Both the position numbers and the translations under genes were made by a program. A stretch of 64,000 nucleotides of DNA, from assembly GCF_038449125.1 (NCBI RefSeq), contig NZ_CP151800.1, positions 1,398,406 to 1,462,405 on the forward strand, in the 5' to 3' direction. Source of the DNA: Kosakonia sp. BYX6. GTDB lineage: Bacteria; Pseudomonadota; Gammaproteobacteria; Enterobacterales; Enterobacteriaceae. Position 1 is the stretch's first letter. Each line of letters begins with the position of its first letter. The notes beneath the pieces are model-generated. The model was given only the letters and a program-made list of their open reading frames with translations. It had not been told where the DNA came from and did not search any database. Of this stretch, positions 23,208 through 35,408 are shown one piece after another.

Positions 23208-24082
23208 TGGCAGAAATTACTGAAGTAAAACGCTATGCCAAATCCCAGGTGAACTGGGGTAAATGGTTTTTGATTGGCACTGGCATTGTGGTGTCGGCGT
23301 TTATCCTCGTCGTGCCGATGATTTACATCTTTGTGCAGGCGTTCAGCAAAGGGCTGGCGCCGGTGCTGCAAAACCTGGCCGATGCCGACATGCTGCATGC
23401 CATTTGGCTGACGGTGTTGATTGCGCTGATCTCCGTGCCGCTGAACCTGGTCTTCGGTACGCTGCTCGCCTGGCTGGTGACGCGCTTTAACTTTCCGGGC
23501 CGCCAATTGCTGCTGACGCTGCTCGATATTCCGTTTGCCGTATCCCCCGTGGTTGCCGGTCTGGTTTATCTGCTGTTTTACGGTTCCAACGGCCCGCTTG
23601 GCGGCTGGCTGGACGCACATAACCTGCAAATCATGTTCGCCTGGCCGGGCATGGTGCTGGTGACGGTATTCGTGACCTGCCCGTTTGTGGTGCGTGAACT
23701 GGTGCCGGTGATGTTAAGTCAGGGCAGCCAGGAAGATGAAGCGGCGATTTTGCTTGGCGCGTCCGGCTGGCAGATGTTCCGGCGCGTCACGCTGCCAAAC
23801 ATTCGCTGGGCGCTGCTGTATGGCGTAGTGCTGACCAACGCGCGTGCGATTGGTGAGTTTGGCGCGGTGTCGGTGGTGTCTGGTTCGATTCGCGGCGAAA
23901 CCCTGTCGCTGCCGCTGCAAATTGAATTACTCGAGCAGGATTACAACACGGTCGGTTCCTTTACCGCCGCCGCCCTGCTGACATTGATGGCTATTTTGAC
24001 GTTGTTTTTGAAGAGTGCGTTGCAATGGCGTCTGGAAAATCAGGCACAACGCCAGCAACAGGAGGGAAATCATGAGCATTGA
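23207..24082 (+). CDS. cysW: Sulfate/thiosulfate ABC permease CysW
   Basis: This is the second permease of the importer, 291 residues. The EAA loop is [23 protein letters not shown], and the helices flanking it follow CysU closely, as expected for sister subunits. The C-terminus is a charged Gln-rich tail ([14 protein letters not shown]). The last 11 bases overlap the cysA start. Confidence 0.97.
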   Translation: MAEITEVKRYAKSQVNWGKWFLIGTGIVVSAFILVVPMIYIFVQAFSKGLAPVLQNLADADMLHAIWLTVLIALISVPLNLVFGTLLAWLVTRFNFPGRQLLLTLLDIPFAVSPVVAGLVYLLFYGSNGPLGGWLDAHNLQIMFAWPGMVLVTVFVTCPFVVRELVPVMLSQGSQEDEAAILLGASGWQMFRRVTLPNIRWALLYGVVLTNARAIGEFGAVSVVSGSIRGETLSLPLQIELLEQDYNTVGSFTAAALLTLMAILTLFLKSALQWRLENQAQRQQQEGNHEH

Positions 24083-25166
24083 GATTGCCAATATTAAGAA
24101 GTCTTTTGGTCGCACCCAGGTGCTGAATGATATCTCGCTGGATATCCCTTCCGGGCAAATGGTGGCGCTGTTGGGGCCGTCCGGTTCCGGTAAAACAACG
24201 TTGTTGCGTATTATCGCCGGCCTTGAACACCAGACCAGCGGGCGCATTCGTTTTCATGGCACCGAGGTAAGCCGCCTGCATGCGCGCGAGCGCCGCGTCG
24301 GCTTCGTATTTCAACATTACGCGCTGTTTCGCCATATGACGGTGTTCGACAACATTGCCTTTGGCCTGACGGTGCTGCCGCGTCGTGAGCGGCCAAACGC
24401 GGCGGCGATCAAAGCGAAAGTGACGCAATTGCTGGAGATGGTGCAACTGGCGCATTTGGCGGATCGTTTTCCGGCACAGCTTTCCGGCGGGCAGAAACAG
24501 CGTGTCGCCCTGGCGCGTGCGCTGGCAGTGGAACCGCAAATCCTGCTGCTGGATGAACCGTTTGGCGCCCTGGATGCGCAAGTGCGTAAAGAGCTGCGCC
24601 GTTGGCTGCGTCAACTGCATGAAGAATTGAAATTCACCAGCGTGTTCGTCACCCACGACCAGGAAGAGGCAACAGAAGTGGCCGACCGCGTGGTGGTAAT
24701 GAGCCAGGGGAACATTGAACAGGCGGATGCACCGGATCAGGTATGGCGCGAACCGGCTACCCGTTTTGTGCTGGAGTTTATGGGCGAAGTTAACCGCCTG
24801 AAGGGCACGATTCGCGGCGGGCAGTTCCATGTTGGCGCGCACCGTTGGCCGCTCGGTTACACGCCTGCTTATCAGGGTGATGTTGATCTGTTCTTGCGCC
24901 CGTGGGAAGTGGATGTTAGCCGTCGTACCAGCCTCGATTCCCCGCTGCCTGTACAGGTGCTGGAAGCTAGCCCGAAAGGCCATTACACCCAACTGGTGGT
25001 GCAGCCGCTTGGCTGGAATCAGGAGCCGTTAACCGTGGTGATGCGCGATGAGCAACCTCCGCAGCGCGGTGAGCGCCTGTTTGTGGGTTTGCAGCATGCG
25101 CGCTTATATAACGGCAATGAGCGTATTGATGCCGGTACAGAACTTGCTCTGGCGGAAACGGCCTGA
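24072..25166 (+). CDS. cysA: Sulfate/thiosulfate importer ATPase CysA
   Basis: CysA is the ATP-hydrolysing subunit of the sulfate/thiosulfate importer at the inner face of the membrane. The 364-residue product shows Walker [10 protein letters not shown] (about residue 35), the Q-loop VFQHYALF, the signature [15 protein letters not shown], Walker [13 protein letters not shown] and the switch His in VTHDQEEA. The C-terminal third (about 240-364) is the TOBE-like regulatory domain. I chose the ATG at 24072, which follows GGAGGG (24061-24066); a longer in-frame reading into cysW has no support. The stop is followed by a REP and a terminator before cysM. Confidence 0.98.
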   Translation: MSIEIANIKKSFGRTQVLNDISLDIPSGQMVALLGPSGSGKTTLLRIIAGLEHQTSGRIRFHGTEVSRLHARERRVGFVFQHYALFRHMTVFDNIAFGLTVLPRRERPNAAAIKAKVTQLLEMVQLAHLADRFPAQLSGGQKQRVALARALAVEPQILLLDEPFGALDAQVRKELRRWLRQLHEELKFTSVFVTHDQEEATEVADRVVVMSQGNIEQADAPDQVWREPATRFVLEFMGEVNRLKGTIRGGQFHVGAHRWPLGYTPAYQGDVDLFLRPWEVDVSRRTSLDSPLPVQVLEASPKGHYTQLVVQPLGWNQEPLTVVMRDEQPPQRGERLFVGLQHARLYNGNERIDAGTELALAETA

Positions 25167-25189
25167 TAGGTTAATCAGACGTGGTTTTT

Positions 25190-25221
25190 GCCGGGCAGCG
25201 CGTTGCTTCTCCGGCCTACAA
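25190..25221. repeat. REP element between cysA and cysM
   Basis: GCCGGGCAGCG...CTTCTCCGGCCTACA has the REP pattern: a GCCGG head, an imperfect inner palindrome and a CCGGCCTACA tail. It sits inside the sulfur operon, where such elements often stabilise the upstream part of the transcript. Confidence 0.75.
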
Positions 25222-25222
25222 G

Positions 25223-25253
25223 CCCGGTATGCGTAATGCGGACCGGGTTTTTT
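25223..25253 (+). terminator. Intrinsic terminator-like hairpin between cysA and cysM
   Basis: The stem CCCGGT (25223-25228) / ACCGGG (25242-25247) is followed by six T (25248-25253). It lies between cysA and cysM on the same strand, so it probably reduces read-through into cysM, whose start is 15 bases further on. Confidence 0.7.
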
Positions 25254-25267
25254 ATTGGACAACGCTC

Positions 25268-26179
25268 GTGAACACACTTGAACACACCATCGGCAATACG
25301 CCGCTGGTCAAACTGCAACGCCTGACGCCGGATAACGGCAGCGAAATTTGGGTCAAGCTGGAAGGCAATAACCCTGCGGGATCGGTAAAAGATCGTGCTG
25401 CGCTCTCCATGATTGTGCAGGCAGAAAAACGCGGCGAAATTACCCCCGGCGACGTGCTGATCGAAGCGACCAGCGGTAACACGGGGATCGCACTGGCAAT
25501 GATTGCCGCGCTGAAAGGCTATCGCATGAAATTGCTGATGCCGGACAACATGAGCCAGGAACGACGCGCTGCGATGCGCGCCTACGGCGCAGAGCTGATC
25601 CTGGTCAGCAAAGAGCAGGGCATGGAAGGTGCGCGCGATTTAGCGCTCGCGATGGCCGCGCGCGGTGAAGGCAAACTGCTCGACCAATTCAACAACCCGG
25701 ACAATCCCTACGCGCATTACACCACCACTGGCCCGGAAATCTGGCAACAAACGAACGGGCGCATCAGCCATTTTGTCTCCAGCATGGGCACCACCGGCAC
25801 CATCACCGGTGTGTCGCGTTTTCTGCGTGAGCAAGCGAAAAAAATCACCATTGTCGGCCTGCAACCGGAAGAGGGCAGCAGCATTCCCGGCATTCGCCGC
25901 TGGCCAGCGGAATACATGCCGGGCATTTATGATGCTGCGCTGGTGGATGAGGCGCTGGATATCCATCAGCGTGAGGCGGAAAATACCATGCGCGCGCTGG
26001 CCGTGCAGGAAGGTATTTTCTGCGGTGTCAGCTCTGGCGGCGCGGTAGCGGGAGCCTTACGTGTGGCGAAAGCAAACCCGGGGGCGGTGATCGTCGCCAT
26101 TATCTGCGATCGCGGCGATCGCTATCTTTCTACCGGCGTGTTTGGTGAAGAGAGTTATTCGCAGGGGGCGGGGATTTAA
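25268..26179 (+). CDS. cysM: Cysteine synthase B (O-acetylserine sulfhydrylase B)
   Basis: CysM makes cysteine from O-acetylserine and sulfide, or S-sulfocysteine from thiosulfate, with pyridoxal phosphate. Reading from a GTG at 25268 gives 303 residues, the E. coli length, starting MNTLEHTIGNTPLVKLQR. The Schiff-base lysine is Lys41 in NNPAGSVKDRAALS, and the phosphate-binding loop is [11 protein letters not shown]. An upstream in-frame start would add residues that run through the terminator and REP, so I reject it. It completes the thiosulfate branch with the upstream importer. Confidence 0.95.
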   Translation: MNTLEHTIGNTPLVKLQRLTPDNGSEIWVKLEGNNPAGSVKDRAALSMIVQAEKRGEITPGDVLIEATSGNTGIALAMIAALKGYRMKLLMPDNMSQERRAAMRAYGAELILVSKEQGMEGARDLALAMAARGEGKLLDQFNNPDNPYAHYTTTGPEIWQQTNGRISHFVSSMGTTGTITGVSRFLREQAKKITIVGLQPEEGSSIPGIRRWPAEYMPGIYDAALVDEALDIHQREAENTMRALAVQEGIFCGVSSGGAVAGALRVAKANPGAVIVAIICDRGDRYLSTGVFGEESYSQGAGI

Positions 26180-26196
26180 CCCGTTAAGGAGACACA

Positions 26197-27036
26197 GTGG
26201 AGATGATCCTGTTCAGGGATAAAACCCGGGCGCAGCAGACCGATATCGTCGCCGTGCAATCCCTGGTTGTGTATGGCAGCGTTGGTAACAGTATTGCGGT
26301 GCCAAATATCCGTCAGCACCAGTTGAACGTGCTGGCCGTGCCAACGGTGCTGTTCAGTAATACGCCGCACTATGACACTTTTTACGGTGGCGTGATCCCG
26401 GATGAATGGTTTAGCGGTTACCTGCAAGCGCTGGAAGAGCGTGATGTGCTGCGCGAACTGAAAGCGGTTACCACGGGTTATATGGGCAGCGCCAGCCAGA
26501 TAAAATTGTTGGCACAGTGGCTTAATGCGCTGCGAGAAAAGCATCCGCAATTGCTGATCCTGGTGGATCCGGTGATTGGCGATATCGACAGCGGCATCTA
26601 CGTAAAACCAGAAATTCCGCAGGCTTATCGTGAGCATTTATTGCCGCTGGCGCAGGGCATCACGCCGAACGTTTTCGAACTGGAAGTACTGAGCGGTAAG
26701 CCGTGCCGGGATCTGCACAGCGCGATTGATGCGGCGAAAGGGCTGTTATCCGACACGCTGCATTGGGTGGCGATTACCAGTGCGCCTGTTGAGCAAGATG
26801 ACGGGCAAATTCATGTCGTGGTTGTTACCGCCGATTCGGTGATAGTGAGTCATTACCGACGTGTGGCGACGGATTTGAAAGGAACCGGTGATCTGTTTTG
26901 CTCTGAATTAGTGAGCGGCATCATTCAGGGGAAAGCACTGGACAGGGCAGTTCAGGCGGCAGGTGAGCGGGTGGTTGAGGTCATGGGGTACACGCTTGAT
27001 AAAGGCTACGACGAGCTGATTTTACCGCCATGTTGA
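26197..27036 (+). CDS. pdxK: Pyridoxine/pyridoxal/pyridoxamine kinase PdxK
   Basis: PdxK phosphorylates vitamin B6 vitamers in the cytoplasm. The 279-residue product (283 in E. coli) shows [21 protein letters not shown] near the N-terminus and [14 protein letters not shown] in the middle. [16 protein letters not shown] near the end is the ribokinase-like anion-hole motif. A GTG at 26197 lies 5 bases after AAGGAG; an ATG at 26203 is the other possible start. It follows cysM by 17 bases, which links cofactor B6 to the PLP enzyme CysM. Confidence 0.95.
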   Translation: MEMILFRDKTRAQQTDIVAVQSLVVYGSVGNSIAVPNIRQHQLNVLAVPTVLFSNTPHYDTFYGGVIPDEWFSGYLQALEERDVLRELKAVTTGYMGSASQIKLLAQWLNALREKHPQLLILVDPVIGDIDSGIYVKPEIPQAYREHLLPLAQGITPNVFELEVLSGKPCRDLHSAIDAAKGLLSDTLHWVAITSAPVEQDDGQIHVVVVTADSVIVSHYRRVATDLKGTGDLFCSELVSGIIQGKALDRAVQAAGERVVEVMGYTLDKGYDELILPPC

Positions 27037-27041
27037 AAACA

Positions 27042-27067
27042 AAAATGGCACCTTTCGGTGCCATTTT
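27042..27067. terminator. Bidirectional terminator between pdxK and crr
   Basis: A perfect 11-bp stem, AAAATGGCACC (27042-27052) / GGTGCCATTTT (27057-27067), has a 4-base loop. It lies between two convergent stop codons and can end both transcripts. Confidence 0.92.
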
Positions 27068-27081
27068 CATATGCGGTGAGC

Positions 27082-27591
27082 TTACTTCTTGATGCGGATC
27101 ACCGGGGTTTCACCCACGGTTACGCTACCAGACAGTTTGATCAGCTCTTTGATTTCGTCCATGTTGGAGATAACTACCGGAGTCAGCGTCGATTTGGCTT
27201 TCTCTTCCAGCAGCGGCAGATCGAATTCGATTACCGGATCGCCAACTTTTACACGCTGGCCTTCTTCCGCGATGCGTTTGAAACCTTCGCCTTTCAGTTC
27301 AACGGTGTCGATACCGAAGTGAACGAACAGCTCAATGCCGCTATCGGATTCGATAGAGAAGGCATGGTTGGTTTCAAAGATTTTGCCGATAGTACCATCA
27401 ACTGGCGCTACCATTTTGTTGCCAGTTGGTTTGATTGCAATGCCATCACCAACGATTTTCTCTGCGAACACAACATCTGGTACATCTTCAATGTTGACGA
27501 TTTCGCCGGAAAGCGGGGCAACAATCTCAATGGTTCCGGTGTCTTTTTTATCATCAGAAACCAGAGATTTCAGTTTATCGAACAAACCCAT
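27082..27591 (-). CDS. crr: PTS glucose-specific enzyme IIA (Crr)
   Basis: Crr carries phosphate from HPr to the glucose and maltose-type transporters, and in its unphosphorylated form inhibits other sugar permeases; it also activates adenylate cyclase. The 169-residue product is almost identical to E. coli. His76 in ETNHAFSI and the phosphorylated His91 in ELFVHFGID are present. It is the third gene of ptsH-ptsI-crr, 40 bases after ptsI, and E. coli is known to have additional promoters within ptsI. Confidence 0.99.
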   Translation of the reverse strand: MGLFDKLKSLVSDDKKDTGTIEIVAPLSGEIVNIEDVPDVVFAEKIVGDGIAIKPTGNKMVAPVDGTIGKIFETNHAFSIESDSGIELFVHFGIDTVELKGEGFKRIAEEGQRVKVGDPVIEFDLPLLEEKAKSTLTPVVISNMDEIKELIKLSGSVTVGETPVIRIKK

Positions 27592-27631
27592 GATCTTCTC
27601 CTAAGCAGTAATTTGGGCCGCATCTCGTGGA

Positions 27632-29359
27632 TTAGCAGATTGTTTTTTCTTCAATGAACTTGTTAACCAGCGTCATTAACTCGTCCGTTGTCGGTTGAGC
27701 AAGAGCCTGCTCTGCTAAAACCTTCGCATCTTCGAAGTTCGTATTACGAATGATCTTCTTAATGCGCGGGATAGAAATGGCACTCATACTGAATTCATCC
27801 AGACCCATCCCCAGCAACAGAAGTGTAGCACGTTCGTCGCCAGCAAGCTCACCACACATACCAGTCCATTTGCCTTCCGCATGAGAAGCATCAATAACTT
27901 GCTTGATCAGGGTGAGTACAGACGGTGACATCGGCTGGTAAAGATGTGAAATCATATCATTACCGCGGTCAACTGCCAGGGTGTACTGCGTTAAATCATT
28001 GGTACCGATACTGAAGAAGTCGACTTCTTTGGCCAGATGACGAGCAATTGTCGCGGCGGCTGGGGTTTCCACCATCACGCCAATTTCAATGGTTTCGTCA
28101 AAGGCTTTACCTTCGTCACGCAGTTCCTGTTTGTAGATCTCAATCTCTTTCTTCAGTGCACGCACTTCTTCAACAGAGATGATCATCGGGAACATAATGC
28201 GCAGTTTGCCGAAAGCGGAAGCACGCAGGATAGCGCGAACCTGATCGCGGAGGATCTCTTTGCGATCCATAGCGATACGCACTGCGCGCCAGCCCAGGAA
28301 CGGGTTCTCTTCTTTCGGGAAATTCATGTACGGCAGCTCTTTGTCGCCGCCAATGTCCATAGTACGGACAATCACGGCCTGAGATCCACAGGCTTCAGCT
28401 ACCGCTTTGTAGGCTTCGAACTGCTCTTCTTCGGTCGGCAGCGCGTCGCGGTCCATAAACAGGAATTCGGTACGATACAGACCAACACCTTCAGCGCCAT
28501 TGCGCTCTGCGCCCGCGACATCGCGAACGGTACCGATGTTGGCACACACTTCAACCTGGTGGCCATCAAGGGTGATTGCCGGCAGGTCTTTCAATTTCGC
28601 CAGTTCAGCTTTTTCTTCAGCAACCTGAGCCTGTGCAGCGCGCAGAGTTTCGATCTCTTCGTCGCTCGGGTTAACGTACACCTTGTTGTTAACCGCATCG
28701 AGGATCAGATAGTCGCCGTTTTTCACCTGCGTGGTTACGCTGCCGGTGCCTACAATCGCTGGCAGCTCAAGAGAACGCGCCATGATGGAGGTGTGGGAGG
28801 TGCGGCCACCGATATCAGTGATAAAGCCGAGCACTTTTTTCAAGTTCAGTTGCGCGGTTTCTGAAGGAGTCAGATCCGTAGCAACCAGGATAACTTCGTC
28901 TTGAATGGCGCTCAGATCGATAATCGGCATACCCAGAATGTTGCGAAGCAGGCGTTTACCGATATCACGCACGTCAGCCGCGCGCTCTTTCAGGTATTCG
29001 TCGTCCAGCTCTTCAAGGGCTGTTGCCTGGCCTTCGATAACTTCATGCGCTGCCGCGTCGGCAGTCATGCTTTTATCTTTGATCAGGGCTATGATTTCCT
29101 GCTCCAGCTCCTCATCTTCCAGCAACATAATGTGGCCTTCGAAGATAGCTTCTTTTTCTTCACCGAAGGTTTCACCCGCTTTCGTTTTGATCGCTTCGAG
29201 CTGCGCCGATGCCTTGGCACGACCGCTCAGGAAACGTTCAACTTCCTGGTCAACCTTGTCGGCAGAAACTTTTTTCCGGTCGATGACGATCTCGTCTTCT
29301 TTCAGCAGTAGTGCTTTGCCGAAAGCGATACCCGGGGATGCTAAAATGCCTGAAATCAT
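27632..29359 (-). CDS. ptsI: PTS enzyme I
   Basis: Enzyme I takes phosphate from PEP and passes it to HPr, starting the PTS chain. The 575-residue product has the E. coli length. The phosphorylation site is in [15 protein letters not shown] (His189 region), and the PEP-binding domain shows [20 protein letters not shown] and [26 protein letters not shown]. It ends [11 protein letters not shown], with the conserved C-terminal Cys. It follows ptsH by 48 bases. Confidence 0.99.
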   Translation of the reverse strand: MISGILASPGIAFGKALLLKEDEIVIDRKKVSADKVDQEVERFLSGRAKASAQLEAIKTKAGETFGEEKEAIFEGHIMLLEDEELEQEIIALIKDKSMTADAAAHEVIEGQATALEELDDEYLKERAADVRDIGKRLLRNILGMPIIDLSAIQDEVILVATDLTPSETAQLNLKKVLGFITDIGGRTSHTSIMARSLELPAIVGTGSVTTQVKNGDYLILDAVNNKVYVNPSDEEIETLRAAQAQVAEEKAELAKLKDLPAITLDGHQVEVCANIGTVRDVAGAERNGAEGVGLYRTEFLFMDRDALPTEEEQFEAYKAVAEACGSQAVIVRTMDIGGDKELPYMNFPKEENPFLGWRAVRIAMDRKEILRDQVRAILRASAFGKLRIMFPMIISVEEVRALKKEIEIYKQELRDEGKAFDETIEIGVMVETPAAATIARHLAKEVDFFSIGTNDLTQYTLAVDRGNDMISHLYQPMSPSVLTLIKQVIDASHAEGKWTGMCGELAGDERATLLLLGMGLDEFSMSAISIPRIKKIIRNTNFEDAKVLAEQALAQPTTDELMTLVNKFIEEKTIC

Positions 29360-29407
29360 AACCCTACCTTTACTTGTGACTGATCTTTAAACGAACTCGT
29401 AAAAAAC

Positions 29408-29665
29408 TTACTCGAGTTCAGCCATCAGTTTAACCAGATGTTCTACCGCTTTTTGCTCGTCTTCGCCTTCAGCGGTCAGAGTCACAACAGTACCTTGAGT
29501 CAGGCCCAGAGTTTGCAGTTTGAACAGGCTTTTCGCGCTGGCGCTTTTGCCATTGGAAGTCACAGTGATTTCAGAAGAGAAGCCTTTCGCTTCTTTGACA
29601 AATTGAGCAGCAGGGCGAGTGTGCAGACCGTTCGGAGCTGTAATGGTAACTTCTTGCTGGAACAT
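29408..29665 (-). CDS. ptsH: PTS phosphocarrier HPr
   Basis: HPr is the small cytoplasmic phosphocarrier between enzyme I and the sugar-specific enzymes IIA. The 85-residue product carries the active His15 in LHTRPAAQF and a Ser46-region loop ([13 protein letters not shown]). It is the first gene of the operon and has a GGGGAAATAC-type leader before the ATG, with a good ribosome-binding sequence. Confidence 0.99.
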   Translation of the reverse strand: MFQQEVTITAPNGLHTRPAAQFVKEAKGFSSEITVTSNGKSASAKSLFKLQTLGLTQGTVVTLTAEGEDEQKAVEHLVKLMAELE

Positions 29666-29993
29666 TGTATTTCCCCAACTTATAGGTTTAGTGTTGTGGA
29701 ACTAAAGTTTAGCCTGGCGGCATGACTTTAGCCTGTATAGTTAGCGTCGGCGTAACGAGCCAGGGTACAGATGGCTGCATGACAATTCAGGCAGACTTTT
29801 CTGGTCGCTGACCTTTCGCACGTCATTAAACATTATGCCGCGAAAGCCAGAATTGAACCAAATCATAAAATCGATTCAGCTTCGGTAAATCTGACTTCGA
29901 TTAATTTCGCGCTTCAAAATAAATGTGATGGTTAAATACCAGACCAGACGATTTCAGGCAATGCCAGGCGGGACAAAAATTTGACGTATGCCA
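29666..29993 (-). promoter_or_regulatory. ptsHIcrr promoter region
   Basis: The 328 bases upstream of ptsH match the E. coli pts leader closely on the minus strand. A CATAAT -10 lies at 29832-29837 (plus-strand ATTATG), with a TTGGTT-type -35 at 29856-29861 (spacer of 18). A GCTGAATCGATTTTATG stretch upstream is the place of the Cra (FruR) site in E. coli, and a TGTGA half-site for CRP is absent in exact form. No open reading frame is convincing here. Confidence 0.7.
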
Positions 29994-30022
29994 CAAAAAA
30001 GCACCTCGACGGGTGCTTTTTT
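29994..30022. terminator. Bidirectional terminator after cysK
   Basis: GCACC (30001-30005) and GGTGC (30012-30016) pair, flanked by AAAAAA before and TTTTTT after. The hairpin lies 23 bases beyond the cysK stop on the minus strand. Confidence 0.88.
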
Positions 30023-30044
30023 GCGCTGATTTAACAATCTGGCA

Positions 30045-31016
30045 TCACTGTTGCAATTCTTTCTCAGTGAACAGATCGGCAAACAAAGCGGTGCTCAAAT
30101 AACGCTCGCCGGAAGACGGTAGGATAACCACGATATTCTTATTGGTAAAGGTTTCGTCTTCCTGAAGTTTCAACGCTGCCGCAACGGCCGCGCCGGAAGA
30201 AATACCTGCCAGAATGCCTTCTTCGTCCATCAGGCGACGTGCGGTGCTAATGGCTTCTTCGTTGGTGATTTTGACGACTTTATCGATCAGTTTTAAATCC
30301 AGGTTGCCAGGGATAAAACCGGCGCCGATACCCTGGATTTTATGCGGGCCTGGCTTCAGTTCTTCACCCGCCAGCGCTTGAGAGATAACCGGAGAATCCG
30401 TCGGCTCAACCGCAACGGTAATCAGATCGGATTTTCCTTTGGTGTTCTTGATATAACGCGTTACACCGGTCAGCGTACCGCCCGTGCCCACGCCTGAAAT
30501 AAACACATCAACCTGACCGTCGGTATCTTCCCAGATTTCTGGGCCGGTGGTTTTTTCGTGAATTTCCGGGTTTGCCGGGTTGCTGAACTGCTGGAGCAAG
30601 AGATATTTTGCTGGATCGCTGGCAACGATTTCTTCTGCTTTCTGGATGGCGCCTTTCATGCCTTTCGCGCCTTCCGTCAGCACCAGGTTCGCGCCCAGCG
30701 CTTTTAACAGTTTACGGCGTTCGATACTCATGGTTTCCGGCATGGTCAGCGTTAGCTTGTAGCCGCGTGCCGCAGCAACATAAGCCAATGCGATACCGGT
30801 GTTACCACTGGTCGGCTCGACCAGTTCCACGCCCGGCTTCAGTACTCCGCGTTTCTCGGCATCCCAAATCATATTGGCACCGATACGACATTTTACGCTG
30901 AAGCTTGGGTTGCGGGATTCGACCTTCGCCAGGATACGTCCGTTACCGATGCGGTTCAGTCGAACCAGCGGCGTATGACCAATAGTCAACGAGTTGTCTT
31001 CAAAAATCTTACTCAT
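30045..31016 (-). CDS. cysK: Cysteine synthase A (O-acetylserine sulfhydrylase A)
   Basis: CysK makes cysteine from O-acetylserine and sulfide; it binds serine acetyltransferase CysE in the cysteine synthase complex. The 323-residue product has the E. coli length, with the PLP lysine Lys42 in [11 protein letters not shown] and the phosphate loop [13 protein letters not shown]. It is transcribed toward ptsH from a promoter in the 140-base interval behind cysZ, where CysB acts in E. coli. Confidence 0.98.
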   Translation of the reverse strand: MSKIFEDNSLTIGHTPLVRLNRIGNGRILAKVESRNPSFSVKCRIGANMIWDAEKRGVLKPGVELVEPTSGNTGIALAYVAAARGYKLTLTMPETMSIERRKLLKALGANLVLTEGAKGMKGAIQKAEEIVASDPAKYLLLQQFSNPANPEIHEKTTGPEIWEDTDGQVDVFISGVGTGGTLTGVTRYIKNTKGKSDLITVAVEPTDSPVISQALAGEELKPGPHKIQGIGAGFIPGNLDLKLIDKVVKITNEEAISTARRLMDEEGILAGISSGAAVAAALKLQEDETFTNKNIVVILPSSGERYLSTALFADLFTEKELQQ

Positions 31017-31156
31017 AGCCCGTCCTTAACTGTATGAAATTTGGGAACCACCTCAGCATACGCACTTACTGTTTATGCGGAAGTAAAGATTTCGCATATC
31101 TATATGTCGAGGTGAAATAATGGCTAGCAGTACGGAATAAGAAACGGAATAATTCC

Positions 31157-31918
31157 TTAACGCCATACTGCGTGCTTTTCGCGATAACAATCGACCCACA
31201 TTGCCGTCGCGCCGCAAACCGCTACTGGCATCACCACCAGGTTTAGTACAGGAACCAGGGTAAACAGGCTGGTGAGCGCGCCAAATTGCATATTTATGAC
31301 CTTTCGCGAGCGTAATGACACGCGCATCTCTTTAAAGGGAACTTTATGGTTGTCGAACGGATAGTCGCAGTATTGAATAGCAAGCATCCATGCGCTGAAT
31401 AGAAACCACAACACCGGTGCGACGGTTTGCCCGATTCCGGGGATGAAATAGAGGATAAGCAGAATAGCTGCGCGGGGCAGGTACCACGCCAGTTTTTGCC
31501 ATTCGCGCTTCATGATGCGCGGCACATCTTTGAGCACACCTAAGACGCCCACATCCGGCGGCGTAGCGCCGGTCAGGCGCGCTTCAAGTTGTTCCGCCAG
31601 CAGGCCGTTAAAAGGTGCGGCAATCCAGTTGGCAATGGTTGAAAAGAAATAGCCGAACACCAGCAGGATCGAGATGACAATAATCGGCCATAATAAATAG
31701 CTGAGCCATTGAAGCCAGCCTGGGATATGGCTCATTAATGAAGGGATCCAGCTATCGAGGCGGGTAAACAGCCACCAGAATGCGCCGCCCATCAGGACAA
31801 TGTTCACCAGCAACGGCAAGATCACAAAGCGGCGAATGCCCGGCAGCGTGACCAGTTTCCAGCCCTGGGAAAAGTAAAAAAGGCCGCTGCGAGCAGCGCC
31901 TGGCGACGATGAAACCAT
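31157..31918 (-). CDS. cysZ: Sulfate transporter CysZ
   Basis: CysZ is an inner-membrane protein that mediates sulfate uptake. The 253-residue product has several hydrophobic helices ([61 protein letters not shown]) and matches E. coli CysZ throughout. It precedes cysK in the same direction and is divergent from zipA. Confidence 0.97.
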   Translation of the reverse strand: MVSSSPGAARSGLFYFSQGWKLVTLPGIRRFVILPLLVNIVLMGGAFWWLFTRLDSWIPSLMSHIPGWLQWLSYLLWPIIVISILLVFGYFFSTIANWIAAPFNGLLAEQLEARLTGATPPDVGVLGVLKDVPRIMKREWQKLAWYLPRAAILLILYFIPGIGQTVAPVLWFLFSAWMLAIQYCDYPFDNHKVPFKEMRVSLRSRKVINMQFGALTSLFTLVPVLNLVVMPVAVCGATAMWVDCYREKHAVWR

Positions 31919-32147
31919 AATCTGGCTGGACCCCTTTTTAAGACATACGAAAAAACTGAAGCTTATAATATTCGCCGGACTGGGGAAACCCGTTCGGAAA
32001 TGTTCGAAAAATCAGCAAAAAGCACAATTTAATTCATCTTTATGCGGTGAATGCTTCCCATACACTTGCACTTGGCGTAATGCGCAAATACTCTTAGTGA
32101 GTAAATGTTTGCCGTGGTGGCAAGGTGTTAGAACAACAGAGAATATA

Positions 32148-33104
32148 ATGATGCAGGATTTGCGTCTGATATTAATCATTGTTGGCGCGATCGCCATAAT
32201 CGCTTTACTGGTCCACGGTTTCTGGACCAGCCGCAAAGAACGTTCGTCAATGTTCCGCGATCGCCCACTGAAACGTATGAAGTCGAGACGTGACGACGAC
32301 GAGTTGGATGACGAAGATGTCGAAGACGACGAAGGCGTGGGTGAAGTTCGTGTTCACAAAGTGAACAATGCACCGAAAGCCGGTGGCGAACAAGACGCGT
32401 CACGTCAGCATCCGCAGCATCAATACCAGCCGCCTTATGCGTCGGCACAACCGCGTCCGTCTGCTCCGCCGGTTCAGCCTGCAGAGCCACCGCACCACGC
32501 GCCGCAACCCCATTCTCAGCCGCAGCAACCGGAACGCCCGCCAGTGCAAGCGCCAGCGTTTGAACAACAGCCGGTGCGGCCTGTTCATCAGCCACAACCT
32601 CAGCATCAACCGCAGGTTCATGAACCCGCACCGCAGCCGGAGCCAGAACCGGTTGTCGAAGCCCCGGTTGAAAAACCGCAGCGCAAAGAAACGGTCATTA
32701 TCATGAACGTCGCGGCGCATCATGGCAGTGCGTTGAATGGCGAAGTGCTGCTCAATAGCATTTTGCAGGCCGGGTTTAAATTCGGCGATATGAACATTTT
32801 CCATCGCCACCTCAGCCCGGACGGTAGTGGTCCGGCGCTTTTCAGCCTCGCGAACATGGTCAATCCGGGAACATTCGATGTTGACACGATGGGCGAGATG
32901 GCAACGCCGGGCGTCACCATCTTTATGCAGGTTCCGTCCTATGGCGACGAGTTGCAGAACTTCAAATTGATGTTGCAGTCGGCGCAGCATATCGCTGATG
33001 AAGTTGGTGGTGTGGTGCTTGATGATCAACGCCGCATGATGACGCCGCAAAAATTACGCGAATACCAGGATCGTATACGCGAAGTCAAAGACGCCAACGC
33101 GTAA
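32148..33104 (+). CDS. zipA: Cell division protein ZipA
   Basis: ZipA tethers FtsZ to the inner membrane at the division site. The 318-residue product (328 in E. coli) has an N-terminal transmembrane helix (about 5-25), a basic patch ([10 protein letters not shown]), and an acidic stretch [19 protein letters not shown] long linker rich in Pro, Gln and His follows (about 75-175), which is the most variable part. The C-terminal FtsZ-binding domain (about 185-318) ends [14 protein letters not shown]. The start is the ATG at 32148, which gives the E. coli N-terminus [18 protein letters not shown]; an upstream in-frame start adds 17 residues without support. Confidence 0.98.
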   Translation: MMQDLRLILIIVGAIAIIALLVHGFWTSRKERSSMFRDRPLKRMKSRRDDDELDDEDVEDDEGVGEVRVHKVNNAPKAGGEQDASRQHPQHQYQPPYASAQPRPSAPPVQPAEPPHHAPQPHSQPQQPERPPVQAPAFEQQPVRPVHQPQPQHQPQVHEPAPQPEPEPVVEAPVEKPQRKETVIIMNVAAHHGSALNGEVLLNSILQAGFKFGDMNIFHRHLSPDGSGPALFSLANMVNPGTFDVDTMGEMATPGVTIFMQVPSYGDELQNFKLMLQSAQHIADEVGGVVLDDQRRMMTPQKLREYQDRIREVKDANA

Positions 33105-33131
33105 CGGTTCGACAAACGCATTCCCTTCCAG

Positions 33132-33156
33132 AACCCCCGCCAGTCGGGGGTTTTTT
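33132..33156 (+). terminator. Intrinsic terminator of zipA
   Basis: The stem CCCCCG (33134-33139) / CGGGGG (33145-33150) is followed by six T. It lies 28 bases after the zipA stop and 18 bases before the ligA start. Confidence 0.9.
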
Positions 33157-33164
33157 ATCATTGA

Positions 33165-35192
<2,028 letters not shown>

Positions 35193-35408
35193 ATGGAAAA
35201 GGAACAGCTCGTCGAGATTGCTAACACCGTTATGCCCTTTGGTAAATACCAGGGGCGTCGGCTTATTGATCTGCCGGAAGAGTATTTGCTGTGGTTTGCC
35301 CGCAAAAATGAGTTTCCCGCCGGGCGGCTGGGCGAGTTAATGCAGATTACATTACTGATCAAAACCGAGGGGCTGAGCCATCTGGTTCAGCCCCTGAAAC
35401 GCGGTTAG
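35193..35408 (+). CDS. ypeB: DUF3820 protein YpeB
   Basis: This 71-residue protein begins at the base after the ligA stop codon and so is probably translated with it. It agrees with E. coli YpeB (72 aa), including MPFGKYQGRRLIDLPEEYLLWF and LMQITLLIKTEGL. Its function is unknown. It ends 4 bases inside the convergent yfeH gene. Confidence 0.94.
   Translation: MEKEQLVEIANTVMPFGKYQGRRLIDLPEEYLLWFARKNEFPAGRLGELMQITLLIKTEGLSHLVQPLKRG

Noticed and set aside
23991-24992. A 333-codon open frame on the minus strand
   Set aside because: It is antisense to cysW and cysA, which are unambiguous genes.
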